The notes under the pieces: generated by a model
Told to the model about the DNA's origin: nothing
Seen by the model: the letters and a program-made list of their open reading frames with translations, nothing else
The model's database searches: none
Translations under genes and position numbers: made by a program
In this document: positions 33,833-42,640 of the stretch, piece by piece
How positions within the stretch are numbered: position 1 is the first letter of the stretch
How the letters are laid out: each line of letters opens with the position of its first letter
Source: Deltaproteobacteria bacterium
GTDB lineage: Bacteria > UBA10199 > SPLOWO2-01-44-7
NCBI GenBank assembly: GCA_023265595.1
Contig: JAHFSU010000001.1
Location: 1-52,317 of the forward strand
Length of the DNA: 52,317 nt
Direction: 5' to 3'

Positions 33833-34912
33833 CTACTTCTTCGCCGCCTGCTGCGGTTTGGGAGTTGCGATGTGAGCCCCTTGAGCTTGGGCCTCTACTT
33901 TAGCCAAACCAAATTTCGCCAACACCGCCTTCTCGACATCTTTGAGCATTTTCGGATTTTGCCTCAAAGTTAGCACCGCATTTTCACGGCCTTGGCCAAT
34001 TTTCTCGCCGTTGAAGGCAAACCACGCCCCCGATTTTTCAATCACATTTTTCTCGGCGGCCAAATCGAGCAGATCTCCTTCGCGCGAAATCCCTTGGCCA
34101 TAAATAATATCGAACTCGGCCTGTTTGAACGGCGGCGCGACTTTATTCTTCACCACTTTCACGCGCGTGCGCGAGCCAATCACCTCTTCCCCATTTTTGA
34201 TAGCGGCAATCCGACGGATATCCAAACGAACGGAAGAGTAAAATTTGAGCGCGTTGCCGCCGGTCGTCGTCTCGGGATTACCGAACATCACACCGATTTT
34301 CATCCGAATCTGGTTGATGAAAATCAGCATCGTGCGCGATTTGTGGACTGTCGCGGTCAGCTTTCGCAATGCCTGACTCATCAAGCGGGCCTGCGCCCCC
34401 ATCACCGCATCGCCCATTTCTCCTTCCAGCTCGGCCCTTGGGACCAGCGCCGCAACCGAGTCGACCACCAATACATCAATGGCACCGGAGCGAACCAACG
34501 TTTCGGTGATTTCCAAGGCCTGTTCCCCGCTATCCGGCTGTGAAATAAGCAAATCTTCGACTTTGACACCGAGTTTTTTTGCATATTCGATGTCGAGCGC
34601 ATGTTCGGCATCGACATAAGCGACAATCCCCCCTTTTTTCTGCGCCTCGGCAATAACCTGCAGAGAGAGGGTTGTTTTTCCCGAAGATTCGGGACCAAAA
34701 ATTTCAATGACACGACCGCGCGGCAAACCGCCGACGCCGATCGCCATGTCCAAAGAAAAGGAACCGGTGGAGATCACCTCGACTGCTTCCGGTTTCTGAT
34801 TTTTGTCGAGGCGCATGATGGCCCCTTTGCCGAACTGCTTTTCAATGCTGGCCATAGCCAGATTGACCGCCTTCTCGCGATTTTCGTTTGTGTTTTGTGA
34901 TGCTGTTGTCAT
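33833..34912 (-). CDS. recA: Recombinase RecA
   Basis: The 359-aa protein is full length. Walker [10 protein letters not shown] is at residues 73-81. Other blocks are [67 protein letters not shown] and [18 protein letters not shown]. No intein is present. It forms the strand-exchange filament and stimulates LexA cleavage. AGGAGGA stands before ATG 34912. It is the last well-known gene of the pgpA-cinA-thpR-recA block; recX is not found. Confidence 0.98.
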   Translation of the reverse strand: MTTASQNTNENREKAVNLAMASIEKQFGKGAIMRLDKNQKPEAVEVISTGSFSLDMAIGVGGLPRGRVIEIFGPESSGKTTLSLQVIAEAQKKGGIVAYVDAEHALDIEYAKKLGVKVEDLLISQPDSGEQALEITETLVRSGAIDVLVVDSVAALVPRAELEGEMGDAVMGAQARLMSQALRKLTATVHKSRTMLIFINQIRMKIGVMFGNPETTTGGNALKFYSSVRLDIRRIAAIKNGEEVIGSRTRVKVVKNKVAPPFKQAEFDIIYGQGISREGDLLDLAAEKNVIEKSGAWFAFNGEKIGQGRENAVLTLRQNPKMLKDVEKAVLAKFGLAKVEAQAQGAHIATPKPQQAAKK

Positions 34913-34933
34913 AGGACTCCTCCTGATGGTTGA

Positions 34934-35500
34934 TTACGGTTTGTGAAATGGAAATACCTCTAAAGCTGTATAAATCGATCCTGCTTTTGTCAACTCGCTT
35001 TTGTACAATGTTAAATGATCCACGGTTGTAACTCCAAACATTTTCTCTTTCATCTCCTTTAAAACTTTCAGCCACCCGGCATTTTGGGGGGGGGACTTCA
35101 ATCGAGCCACGGTTAAATGGGGTTTGAATTCCCTTTTTTCCTTTTCAAATCCCAACTTTTCGAATGCCTCTTCAAAATGCTGTTGCAAATCACTCAAACT
35201 TGCGACGGAACCTTCCAAACTGGCCCAAATCACTCGAGGATATTCCCATTTGGGAAAGGCCCCGATCCCGACACATTGTAGAGAAACCGGTTTGGAATGG
35301 CGCACCCCCTTTTCAACAATTTCTTTTATTTTTAAAAGGGTTGACTCTTCAACATTCCCGAAGAACTTGAGCGTTACATGAAAGTTTTTTGGTTTAACCC
35401 ATTTGGCCTCTTTTGCCTGTGGCTCGATGGTTGTGACCAAACTCCCTAAATTCGTTTTAACCTCATCAGAAATATCGAAAGCAAGAAAGACGCGGGTCAT
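34934..35500 (-). CDS. thpR: RNA 2',3'-cyclic phosphodiesterase (ThpR/LigT)
   Basis: The 188-aa 2H phosphoesterase carries the two HxTx motifs: H41-V-T43 (FHVTLKFFG) and H128-L-T130 (KPHLTVARLK). The start MTRVFLAFDI is typical. It hydrolyses 2',3'-cyclic phosphate RNA ends. Its ATG overlaps the cinA stop by 4 bases and recA follows 21 bases later, a very common cinA-thpR-recA order. Confidence 0.92.
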   Translation of the reverse strand: MTRVFLAFDISDEVKTNLGSLVTTIEPQAKEAKWVKPKNFHVTLKFFGNVEESTLLKIKEIVEKGVRHSKPVSLQCVGIGAFPKWEYPRVIWASLEGSVASLSDLQQHFEEAFEKLGFEKEKREFKPHLTVARLKSPPQNAGWLKVLKEMKEKMFGVTTVDHLTLYKSELTKAGSIYTALEVFPFHKP

Positions 35501-36630
35501 AAAAGTGTTTGTCTTAATATATTTAGGGCCGTTGCTGTAACTAATTGTTTAAATTCGAGACGATCTCTTTGAAAACAGAACTGTTTGACCACCGTCGATT
35601 TGGGAGTGGCTAGACCGATATAAACTGTGCCGACCGGTTTTTCCTTTGTTCCACCGGTCGGGCCTGCAATACCAGTGACCGACAGGCCATAGGTTGTCTT
35701 TGCGCTCTTTCGGATCCCGTCGGCCATTGCTTTGGCAATCTCTTCACTCACGGCGCCCCATTTTTCCAAAGTTTCTTTGGAAACCCCCAACAGTTCTGAT
35801 TTGGAACGATTGCTGTAAACCACAACACCCCGTTCAAAATACCGAGAGGCGCCGGAGACATCGGTAATGGCTGTCGCAATCGCGCCGCCTGTGCACGATT
35901 CCGCCAGACTCAGCGTCGCTTTTTTTCGGAGCAGCAACTCCCCAATCACTTTTGCCAAACTCGTCTCTCCTTCGCCGTAAATAAACTCCCCCACTTTTGC
36001 ATGGATCTTTTCCCGTCCCCGTTCCAAGGCGGCATCGACTTTTTCCTTCTCTTTTCCCCACAAGGCGATTTTTAATAAAACTTCCGGAAAGCGAACCCTA
36101 AAGCTCAAACGGAGATCCCCTAACGAAACTCCTTTGAGCGCCGTATCGAGTGCCGCCTCTCGCGCCCCAAAACAGTGGAAAATTTTTTCGGCGAAATAAA
36201 CGCCCCCCAGTTTTTCTCGAATGGCGGGGAGGACAAAATCGTCAAACATCGGGTAGAGCTCCTTGGGAACTCCCGGCAAAAAATAAAAGAGGGCTTTCCC
36301 CAATTGCATTTCACATCCGGGCGCCGTGCCGACTTTATTGGGAATCGCCTTTCCCGTTTTTTCGATATCTTTGCCAAAGGCTTTTGCAGCCGCCGGCAGC
36401 GTGATGTCATCGGCGGTCGGCCCCAAACCACCGCTGACCAAAACGATGTCGGCCCTCTCTGCCGCAAGTCGACACGCCTCGCCGATCGATTTTTCATCAT
36501 CCATCACCGAGAGACGCCAAACCACTTTAGCGCCGATGTTCCAGCACTTTTCCGACATCCAACCGGCATTGGTGTCGATCACTTGACCCGACATGATTTC
36601 GTCACCGGTGGTGACAAGGGCAATTTTCAT
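35497..36630 (-). CDS. cinA: CinA-family protein (nicotinamide mononucleotide deamidase)
   Basis: The protein has 377 aa from ATG 36630 (MKIALVTTGDEIMSGQV), overlapping the pgpA stop as ATGA; an upstream in-frame start inside pgpA is rejected. The N-terminal MoCF-like domain (DIVLVSGGLGPTADDITLPA) is joined to the C-terminal PncC domain (TLSLAESCTGGAIATAITDVSGASRYF...VYSNRSKSELLGV; GIAGPTGGTKEKPVGTVYIG). The enzyme salvages NMN for NAD synthesis. It is shorter than the ~415-aa common form through a shorter middle region. It belongs to the recA operon. Confidence 0.93.
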   Translation of the reverse strand: MKIALVTTGDEIMSGQVIDTNAGWMSEKCWNIGAKVVWRLSVMDDEKSIGEACRLAAERADIVLVSGGLGPTADDITLPAAAKAFGKDIEKTGKAIPNKVGTAPGCEMQLGKALFYFLPGVPKELYPMFDDFVLPAIREKLGGVYFAEKIFHCFGAREAALDTALKGVSLGDLRLSFRVRFPEVLLKIALWGKEKEKVDAALERGREKIHAKVGEFIYGEGETSLAKVIGELLLRKKATLSLAESCTGGAIATAITDVSGASRYFERGVVVYSNRSKSELLGVSKETLEKWGAVSEEIAKAMADGIRKSAKTTYGLSVTGIAGPTGGTKEKPVGTVYIGLATPKSTVVKQFCFQRDRLEFKQLVTATALNILRQTLL

Positions 36631-37151
36631 AACAGAGGGATCAGAGTGGCAATCAACGGATAGACGATGCAAAAAAGAATCGATAGAAAACCGGCCAAAA
36701 TGCCGGCGGCCACATCATCCAAAACAATGCCAATGCCGCCGTGATAGCGTCTTTCCACTCTACCGACAATCCACCATTTGGAAGCATCCAAAATACGGAA
36801 GAAAACAAACGGGATGACGACGAGCCAAAAAAATCCCTCGGAGGGCTTCCAAAAACCGGCATACCGAACAATGCCGGCGGCCCACAAAAACCCGGCCACT
36901 TCATCGATCACAATCTGCGAGGGGTCCCCTTCTTTTTTGTTATCTTTATATAAGGATAAGGACAAGGCCCGGTCGGAGACGAAGATGCTAAGGGCAGTAA
37001 ATGCCAAAAGTGTCAAAAAATAGAAACCGACATTCAGGCGGGCTAAAGCCCAAAAAATGGGGACCCCTAAAAGAGTCCCCAATGTCCCCGATAAAATGGG
37101 GGTGTATCCCAAACCGAACCCGCTTGCTAAAAGTCGGATAGCCAAAAACAT
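36627..37151 (-). CDS. pgpA: Phosphatidylglycerophosphatase A
   Basis: The protein has 174 aa with three or four transmembrane helices. Family motifs are GLGYTPILSGTLGTLLGVP, IVIDEVAGFLWA (acidic metal site) and GGIGIVLDDVAAGILAG. It dephosphorylates phosphatidylglycerol phosphate in the inner membrane to give phosphatidylglycerol. It is the first gene of the pgpA-cinA-thpR-recA run, coupled to cinA by an ATGA overlap. Confidence 0.92.
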   Translation of the reverse strand: MFLAIRLLASGFGLGYTPILSGTLGTLLGVPIFWALARLNVGFYFLTLLAFTALSIFVSDRALSLSLYKDNKKEGDPSQIVIDEVAGFLWAAGIVRYAGFWKPSEGFFWLVVIPFVFFRILDASKWWIVGRVERRYHGGIGIVLDDVAAGILAGFLSILFCIVYPLIATLIPLL

Positions 37152-37281
37152 ACGATTAAATTATCAAAGAGCCAAAACGTTACAAGGAGAGATTGCAAAG
37201 GGTGTGCCACCCGATTTGAAGTTTAAAATGGAGCTGAGGAAAAAAGAGAGGACGAAAAGCGTCGGGAGGGGACGAAAAACG

Positions 37282-38628
37282 TCAGATTCTAAAAAGACGG
37301 CACAGCCAGTTCCAAACATTGCCTGTTTTTTCCACTAGGGCATCATCGGCATCTTCTTTCACCAACGTCCGAAATTGTCTTTCGCGTTCCTCGTCAACAT
37401 CATCCCGTCGACAAATAATATCGATAATCTCTCGAACCATTTGCATCGGTAGCGGCCTTCCCCGCCAAATGTGTCGGTCGACAACATTATATAAAAAGTC
37501 GAGGTCCCTTTCATTTTTTGCCAATTTTTTGATTGCTTTGTGAACCGTTGCCCTCCCCTTTTTAAAATGATCTTCTATAATAAACGACCATAAATAAAAA
37601 CCCTCTTCGCGAATAGCATTCGGCCAGTGCATATCGGGATCTGAAATTGCCAATAACCAAGTTAGGGTGAAATCAAATTCCAGTGAAGACGGTTGTTGTC
37701 TTTGAAAAGTAACGACATGGCAATACAAAATGCCCCCTAATTGGTTGATCAGGACCTTTGTTTTTTCCATTTCCGGTTTTGTCATACGAACGGGATCAAA
37801 ATGGCTGAGGTGAGCAAAGAGTTTTTTTAGATAGAGCTCCATCCATGGTTTAAATTCTCCGGACAAAAGATTATTGAGAAGTTTTACCACAAATTCCTGA
37901 AATTCATTCCATTCTTCCTGAGTGACTATATCGAAAAGGGCATTGGCCGTTTCAGCCTGCATCTGAATATCCCCATCGAGAGAAAAAAACCAATATTTGA
38001 GGGCTAAAATTCTTCTGGCCGGAACCTGCTCGAGATCTGTAAAAATGGGGATGGCGTCCTTCGGTGATTGTATCTCCAATGCCTCCCGATAATCTTCAAG
38101 AGACAAATTGTGGGGGATGGATGTTTTCAGATCATCCCCAGGATTTTTGAGATTTTCTACATCGTGATCGCCCAATGAAACCCTATCGGGCAATTCCACC
38201 GGCTGCACTCTGGGAAAACGGAAAAATTGAACAGCCCCCTCTTCTGTGACATGGATTTCATCTTGCAACAGGGCCAAAGCGGCGCCACAAACCAACCGGC
38301 CATTTGGTATTTCCCAAATCTTTCCCAAATTTCCCCGCATCGCAACCAATGCCCCTTTCAAAAAAAGCAATGCCTGCCCCTCTTCTGTCGCCTCTCTTGC
38401 ACTCCGCAATCGGGTCAAATCATCCTGAAAACCGAAACGCTTGGCATAGGGATGACCGACAAGACCGACGAATACGGAGAGGGTGTCATTCAAAGCAGTT
38501 GAGGTTTCTAAAAGAAAGGTGTCGTGGGCCGTTGTATCTTGTACGGCATCCACAACGGGACCAAACGTGGCGGGACCGGCGGCAAATGCGAGAGCCGGGT
38601 TTAGCAATGTAGAAGCCGATGTCACCAA
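37282..38628 (-). CDS. Large helical protein of unknown function
   Basis: The protein is about 448 aa. The start is unsettled: TTG 38628 and GTG 38625 both fall in the 12-bp palindrome CACCAATTGGTG (38623-38634) and neither has a Shine-Dalgarno site. A hydrophobic N-terminal segment (LLNPALAFAAGPA) is short for a signal peptide. The body is largely helical with many Trp/Phe (LKYWFFSLDGDIQMQAE; YLKKLFAHLSHFDPVRM; FYLWSFIIEDHFKKGR), possibly HEAT-like repeats. No domain was recognised. It is divergent from radA. The 130 bases downstream contain two GACG-AAAA-CGTC mini-hairpins and no gene. Confidence 0.7.
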   Translation of the reverse strand: MVTSASTLLNPALAFAAGPATFGPVVDAVQDTTAHDTFLLETSTALNDTLSVFVGLVGHPYAKRFGFQDDLTRLRSAREATEEGQALLFLKGALVAMRGNLGKIWEIPNGRLVCGAALALLQDEIHVTEEGAVQFFRFPRVQPVELPDRVSLGDHDVENLKNPGDDLKTSIPHNLSLEDYREALEIQSPKDAIPIFTDLEQVPARRILALKYWFFSLDGDIQMQAETANALFDIVTQEEWNEFQEFVVKLLNNLLSGEFKPWMELYLKKLFAHLSHFDPVRMTKPEMEKTKVLINQLGGILYCHVVTFQRQQPSSLEFDFTLTWLLAISDPDMHWPNAIREEGFYLWSFIIEDHFKKGRATVHKAIKKLAKNERDLDFLYNVVDRHIWRGRPLPMQMVREIIDIICRRDDVDEERERQFRTLVKEDADDALVEKTGNVWNWLCRLFRI

Positions 38629-38673
38629 TTGGTGTCGTATAACAAGCTTAAGGACTTAGCAAGATTTTTTATC

Positions 38674-38706
38674 TTGACCAATAAGTAGCGGCTACTTATT
38701 GGTCAA
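38674..38706. promoter_or_regulatory. Perfect 33-bp palindrome directly upstream of radA
   Basis: Arms TTGACCAATAAGTAGC and GCTACTTATTGGTCAA (16 bp each, no mismatch) flank a single G. The palindrome ends two bases before the radA ATG and begins with a -35-like TTGACC. It could be an operator for a dimeric repressor or an mRNA hairpin at the start site. No Shine-Dalgarno site is present. Confidence 0.75.
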
Positions 38707-38708
38707 AA

Positions 38709-40076
38709 ATGGCTAAATCCCGAACGATTTATTCCTGCCAAAATTGCGGCGCCCAATCTCCCAAATGGATGGGAAAATGTCCCGATTGCAATCAATGGAA
38801 TAGTTATATTGAAGAGACTTATACCAAACCATCCGGTGGCAGTCGGCCGGCATTGGCTAATTTGGTGGCGGCGACATCGCCGCAACTCCTGCATGAAATC
38901 GATTCTTTAAAAGCGGCCCATATTCCGACGAATATTGCCGAACTCGATCGGGTATTGGGTGGCGGATTCATCCCGGGCTCTGCAATTTTAATCGGCGGCG
39001 ATCCGGGAATCGGCAAATCGACACTGCTTCTGCATGCCCTTAAAAATATCGCCCAACTCAACAAAAAGGTTTTGTATGTCTCCGGCGAAGAATCGGCGGC
39101 GCAGATCAAAACGCGTGCCGACCGTCTTGGTGTGCAGGAAAAAACATTATGGGTGGCCACTGAAAATAATCTTGAAAATCTTTTAGAAACAATCCGCCAG
39201 ATCAAACCCGATATTATCGCCATTGATTCGGTCCAGACAATCTATTCGCAAAATTTGAGTTCAGCCCCCGGCACGGTAAGCCAAGTGCGGGAGTCATGCG
39301 GCCAACTCATAACCGTGGCCAAGGCAACCGACACAACACTTTTTCTGGTGGGCCATGTTACCAAAGAGGGGGCTATCGCGGGACCGAAGGTTTTGGAGCA
39401 CATGGTCGATTGTGTTCTCTATTTTGAAACCGATCAGGGACACAGCTTTAGAATCATCCGCGCCATCAAAAATCGTTTTGGTGCAACCAACGAAATTGGC
39501 GTTTTCGAAATGACCGGTTCAGGACTTAAAGAAGTTTTAAATCCTTCCCATCTTTTTTTATCCGAGAGAGGTCAAAATGCAATCGGTTCCGTTGTCGCCG
39601 CATCGTTGGAGGGGACAAGACCGCTGCTTTTGGAAATTCAAGCGCTGGTCACCCATTCGCCTTTGGGTAATCCGCGCCGAACAGCCATCGGAATCGATAA
39701 TAGTCGCATGGCCTTGCTGGTCGCCGTGCTCGAAAAAATTGTCGGCATCTCCCTTTTTGACCAAGATATTTTTGTCAATATTGTAGGGGGGCTCAAATCG
39801 GCGGAACCTTCTCTCGATTTAGGTGTCCTCCTTGCCATTTATTCGAGTTTCCGCAATCTCTCGCTCGATCCTAAAACCATTTTCATTGGGGAGGTCGGTC
39901 TGACCGGCGAAATACGTGCAGTGAGCCTCATAGAGCCCCGCCTCAAAGAGGCGGCCAAACTCGGATTCACGAAGGCGATGATGCCGCAGGGAAATGCCAA
40001 AACAAAAATTAAAATTGAAGGGATCGAATCGATTCCGGTAAAAACAATTCAGGAGTCATTGCAAATTTTGTTTTAA
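38709..40076 (+). CDS. radA: DNA repair protein RadA
   Basis: The 455-aa protein is full length. Zinc finger C10-C13-C24-C27 (YSCQNCGAQSPKWMGKCPDC), Walker A GDPGIGKST (97-105), the RadA KNRFG motif (AIKNRFGATNEIGVF), and a C-terminal Lon-like domain (GIDNSRMALLVAVLEKI; DIFVNIVGGLKSAEPSLDLG). It is a RecA-related helicase that processes recombination intermediates. The start is fixed by the conserved MAKSRTIYSCQNCG and has no Shine-Dalgarno site; the 33-bp palindrome is directly upstream. Confidence 0.97.
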   Translation: MAKSRTIYSCQNCGAQSPKWMGKCPDCNQWNSYIEETYTKPSGGSRPALANLVAATSPQLLHEIDSLKAAHIPTNIAELDRVLGGGFIPGSAILIGGDPGIGKSTLLLHALKNIAQLNKKVLYVSGEESAAQIKTRADRLGVQEKTLWVATENNLENLLETIRQIKPDIIAIDSVQTIYSQNLSSAPGTVSQVRESCGQLITVAKATDTTLFLVGHVTKEGAIAGPKVLEHMVDCVLYFETDQGHSFRIIRAIKNRFGATNEIGVFEMTGSGLKEVLNPSHLFLSERGQNAIGSVVAASLEGTRPLLLEIQALVTHSPLGNPRRTAIGIDNSRMALLVAVLEKIVGISLFDQDIFVNIVGGLKSAEPSLDLGVLLAIYSSFRNLSLDPKTIFIGEVGLTGEIRAVSLIEPRLKEAAKLGFTKAMMPQGNAKTKIKIEGIESIPVKTIQESLQILF

Positions 40077-40085
40077 AAATCTTCT

Positions 40086-40688
40086 ATGGAATTTTTGGAT
40101 GCCCTTTCAGGAAATACAGCCTATCTCATTATCTTTTTGGTTTTGATTTTTTGCGGTTTAGGGGTCCCCTTACCCGAAGAGCTTACTTTGTTGATGGCCG
40201 GCTATTTGAGCTATGAGGGCGATGTCTTGCTAAAGCCGATGTGGATTGTCTGTGTAGCCGGCATCACTTGCGGCGATGCCATTTTATTTCTAATTGGCAA
40301 AAAATGGGGGACAAAAATTGCGGCCCATCCCAAAATTGTCCGATTTTGGCATTTGGAAAAACAGGCTAAAATCAAAAATTATTTCAAGAAACAGGGAACC
40401 AAAACCATTTTCTTTGTTCGTTTTTTGTCGGGGCTCCGTGGACCGGCCCATATGCTGGCCGGTTCGATGGGTTTTCCATTTTGGAAATATCTCTTGACCA
40501 ATTTTGGCGCCGTTTTGATTCATGTCTCCGTCGTTCTCGGTCTCGGTTATTTTTTTGGGAATCATATCGACGCCGTCCGGAAAAATCTGGAAGCGGCCAA
40601 ACATATGTTGATTGTAATCATTTTCATTGTTGTCATAGTTCTGTTTTTGAAATACAGTCACTCCAGCAAAAAAATTCCGGGGAGTTAA
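40086..40688 (+). CDS. DedA-family membrane protein
   Basis: The protein has 200 aa. The hydrophobic helices and the VTT/DedA pattern are clear: CGLGVPLPEELTLLMAGYLSYEG, then FLIGKKWG, and the signature FFVRFLSGLRGPAHMLAGSMGFPFWKYLLTN. DedA proteins are inner-membrane proteins; members have been linked to flipping of undecaprenyl phosphate or phospholipids. The substrate here is unknown. It starts 9 bases after radA and is followed 15 bases on by a barrel protein gene, so a radA-dedA-omp transcript is possible. Confidence 0.9.
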   Translation: MEFLDALSGNTAYLIIFLVLIFCGLGVPLPEELTLLMAGYLSYEGDVLLKPMWIVCVAGITCGDAILFLIGKKWGTKIAAHPKIVRFWHLEKQAKIKNYFKKQGTKTIFFVRFLSGLRGPAHMLAGSMGFPFWKYLLTNFGAVLIHVSVVLGLGYFFGNHIDAVRKNLEAAKHMLIVIIFIVVIVLFLKYSHSSKKIPGS

Positions 40689-40703
40689 AAAAGGAGATAA
40701 AAT

Positions 40704-41345
40704 ATGAAAAAAATGATTACTGCCGTGGTCGGTCTCATTTGTCTGACCCTTGCTTCTTTAGGCTTTGCCTCAGCCGATTATGCCAGCAAAGAAAAGGGTT
40801 GGCATAAAGGCTTCTATGCCTTGGCCAATGTCGGTATGATGAACATCGACAAAGACACAAACGTTTTGACAAATCGGGCTTTCGGATCCGATATCATTTT
40901 AGGTTACGGATTGACCTTTGGTTGGAACTTCCTCGATTTTTTGGCGGCGGAGCTCGACATGCGCTATGGCAGTGAAAAATTCAATAATCAGAAAGAACAT
41001 GCTGCAAATATCGATATCAACGTGAAATATTCCCTTATTCTGAATGCCCTTACCCAATGGGAAAAAATCCGTTTTCTCCCCTACGCCAAAGTCGGTGGCG
41101 GTATCTTTGGGGCCGCCGTTCCGGATACGAGCGCCGGCAATGACCGTTTTGGAGTTTATGGGCCCTCCATGAATATCGGGGTCGGACTGGAAACGCTCAT
41201 TCTGCACTATCTCTATGTCGGAGTCGATTTCACAGAACATTTTGTCTGGCTTCAGTCAAAATCTAATAGTGCCGGCCAAAAGATTTTAAATGGCGGTTTT
41301 GATCCTCAATACTCGGTCTTCGGCCATGTCGGTGTTCATTTCTAA
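40704..41345 (+). CDS. Small outer-membrane beta-barrel protein (paralogue of 11101)
   Basis: The protein has 213 aa, with AAGGAG before ATG 40704. The signal peptide (MKKMITAVVGLICLTLASLG, cleavage after FASA) is followed by an eight-strand-like barrel: GFYALANVGMMNI, YGLTFGWNFLDFLAAELDMRYG, IRFLPYAKVGGGIFG, LYVGVDFTEHFVWL, ending VFGHVGVHF. It shares layout and several blocks with the protein at 11101-11745, so the two are paralogues. It is presumably inserted by the BAM complex. The specific role is unknown. Confidence 0.85.
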   Translation: MKKMITAVVGLICLTLASLGFASADYASKEKGWHKGFYALANVGMMNIDKDTNVLTNRAFGSDIILGYGLTFGWNFLDFLAAELDMRYGSEKFNNQKEHAANIDINVKYSLILNALTQWEKIRFLPYAKVGGGIFGAAVPDTSAGNDRFGVYGPSMNIGVGLETLILHYLYVGVDFTEHFVWLQSKSNSAGQKILNGGFDPQYSVFGHVGVHF

Positions 41346-41371
41346 GTTATTTCAAATAGTTATATAACATC

Positions 41372-41422
41372 TTGACATCTTTCGGTTTCTTGCTAATTAT
41401 CACCGCCTGAGTGATAATTAGC
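41372..41422 (+). promoter_or_regulatory. suf operon promoter with overlapping operator palindrome
   Basis: TTGACA (41372-41377) and AATTAT (41395-41400, 17-base spacing) form the promoter. A perfect inverted repeat, GCTAATTATCAC (41392-41403) and GTGATAATTAGC (41411-41422) around a 7-base spacer, covers the -10 and the start of transcription and ends two bases before the rrf2 ATG. It is the likely binding site of the Rrf2 regulator encoded next to it. Confidence 0.7.
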
Positions 41423-41424
41423 TT

Positions 41425-41889
41425 ATGAAAATGACCAAGGCCAGCGATTATGCGTTAGTTCTTTTGGCTCGGCTCGAGCAGTTGCCAAAAGAGGAGTGGA
41501 GGAGTGTCCGTGAAGTGGCTGAAGAGATCGGAATCCCAAATCGTTTTTTGAGCAATATCGTTCACCAATTGGTTCAAGCCGGCGTTCTTGCCTCGCACAG
41601 AGGTGTTAAGGGGGGAGTCAAACTGGCTCAGGACGCAAACCAAATCACGATCGGTTCTGTTTTAGAGGCGATGCATGATCCGATGGGACTAGTTGATTGC
41701 ATGGAACAACCCGGAATGTGCCCCCTCGAAAATCATTGCGATGTCCAAAAATTCTGGTCGGTGACGCATAGTCTCGTTTTGGCCGCTTTAAAACATATTA
41801 CATTAAAAGAAATCACCTCGTATTTTAAGAAAGGCCTGCCTATCGGCGGGCAGGGAGAATTGAATGCCATCACTATTAAAACTCGATAA
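41425..41889 (+). CDS. Rrf2-family Fe-S cluster-sensing repressor (SufR/IscR-like)
   Basis: The protein has 154 aa. The winged helix (TKASDYALVLLARL...SVREVAEEIGIPNRFLSNIVHQLVQAGVLASHRGVKGGVKLA) is typical of Rrf2. Three cysteines, C92, C99 and C105 (VDCMEQPGMC...ENHC), sit where IscR binds its [2Fe-2S] cluster. It probably represses the suf operon when clusters are plentiful (inference from family and position). The C-terminus (GLPIGGQG) is encoded by a palindromic repeat that also carries part of the sufC ribosome-binding site. It overlaps sufC by 26 bases. Confidence 0.92.
   Translation: MKMTKASDYALVLLARLEQLPKEEWRSVREVAEEIGIPNRFLSNIVHQLVQAGVLASHRGVKGGVKLAQDANQITIGSVLEAMHDPMGLVDCMEQPGMCPLENHCDVQKFWSVTHSLVLAALKHITLKEITSYFKKGLPIGGQGELNAITIKTR
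41835..41857. repeat. Palindromic repeat over the rrf2 tail and sufC ribosome-binding site
   Basis: CCTGCC (41835-41840) pairs with GGCAGG (41849-41854) around TATCGGCG. The sufC Shine-Dalgarno AGGGAG (41852-41857) overlaps the right arm, so the hairpin could limit sufC translation. A related CCCGCC / GGCGGGCAGG element precedes sufD. Confidence 0.5.
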
Positions 41890-42640
41890 CCTCCATATTA
41901 AGGTGGAAGGAAATGAGATCATCAAAGGACTCGATCTGGAAATCGCCGAGGGTGAAGTCCATGCGATCATGGGGCCAAACGGTTCGGGAAAAAGTACTTT
42001 GGCCTATACCTTGATGGGTCGCCCCGGTTATGAAGTGACTCAAGGGAAAATTATTTTCAAGGGCGAAGACATTACCGAAATGGAACCGGAAAAACGGGCG
42101 CAAAAAGGGCTCTTTTTGAGTTTTCAATATCCGGTCGCTGTCCCCGGTGTTACGGTTGCCAGTTTTTTGATGACGGTCCTCCAATCCTTAAGCAAAACAG
42201 GCAACGGCCGTTTTGCGGAACTTCGGAAAAATTTCCGGAAAAATTTTAAAGAGAACATGACCCAGCTGAAAGTCGACCCCTCTTTTGCCACCCGTTATTT
42301 GAACGACGGTTTTTCAGGCGGCGAGAAAAAAAGAATCGAAATTTTGCAGATGATGACTTTGCAACCGCAGTTGGCCATTCTGGATGAAACGGATTCCGGT
42401 CTCGACATCGACGCACTTAAAATCGTCTCGGAAGGGGTCAGCCGATACATCAATCCCGAACGGGGGGTTCTTTGCATCACCCATTATCAAAGAATCTTAA
42501 ACCATTTAAAACCGGACTTCGTTCACATACTGACTCAAGGCAAAATCATCGCCAGTGGCGGACCGGAGCTGGCGCTACAACTCGAAAGCGAAGGCTATAA
42601 AGCGTTTGGTATTGTGGAAGAAACAAGGGGGACCATATGA
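41864..42640 (+). CDS. sufC: Fe-S assembly ATPase SufC
   Basis: The protein has 258 aa. Walker A GPNGSGKST (37-45), Q-loop FQYPVAVPG, signature FSGGEKKRIEILQM and Walker B LAILDETDSGLDIDAL are all intact, with the SufC-specific ETDSGLDIDALK. It powers the SufBCD scaffold. There is no transmembrane partner, as expected. It is coupled upstream to rrf2 and overlaps sufB by 4 bases. Confidence 0.97.
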   Translation: MPSLLKLDNLHIKVEGNEIIKGLDLEIAEGEVHAIMGPNGSGKSTLAYTLMGRPGYEVTQGKIIFKGEDITEMEPEKRAQKGLFLSFQYPVAVPGVTVASFLMTVLQSLSKTGNGRFAELRKNFRKNFKENMTQLKVDPSFATRYLNDGFSGGEKKRIEILQMMTLQPQLAILDETDSGLDIDALKIVSEGVSRYINPERGVLCITHYQRILNHLKPDFVHILTQGKIIASGGPELALQLESEGYKAFGIVEETRGTI

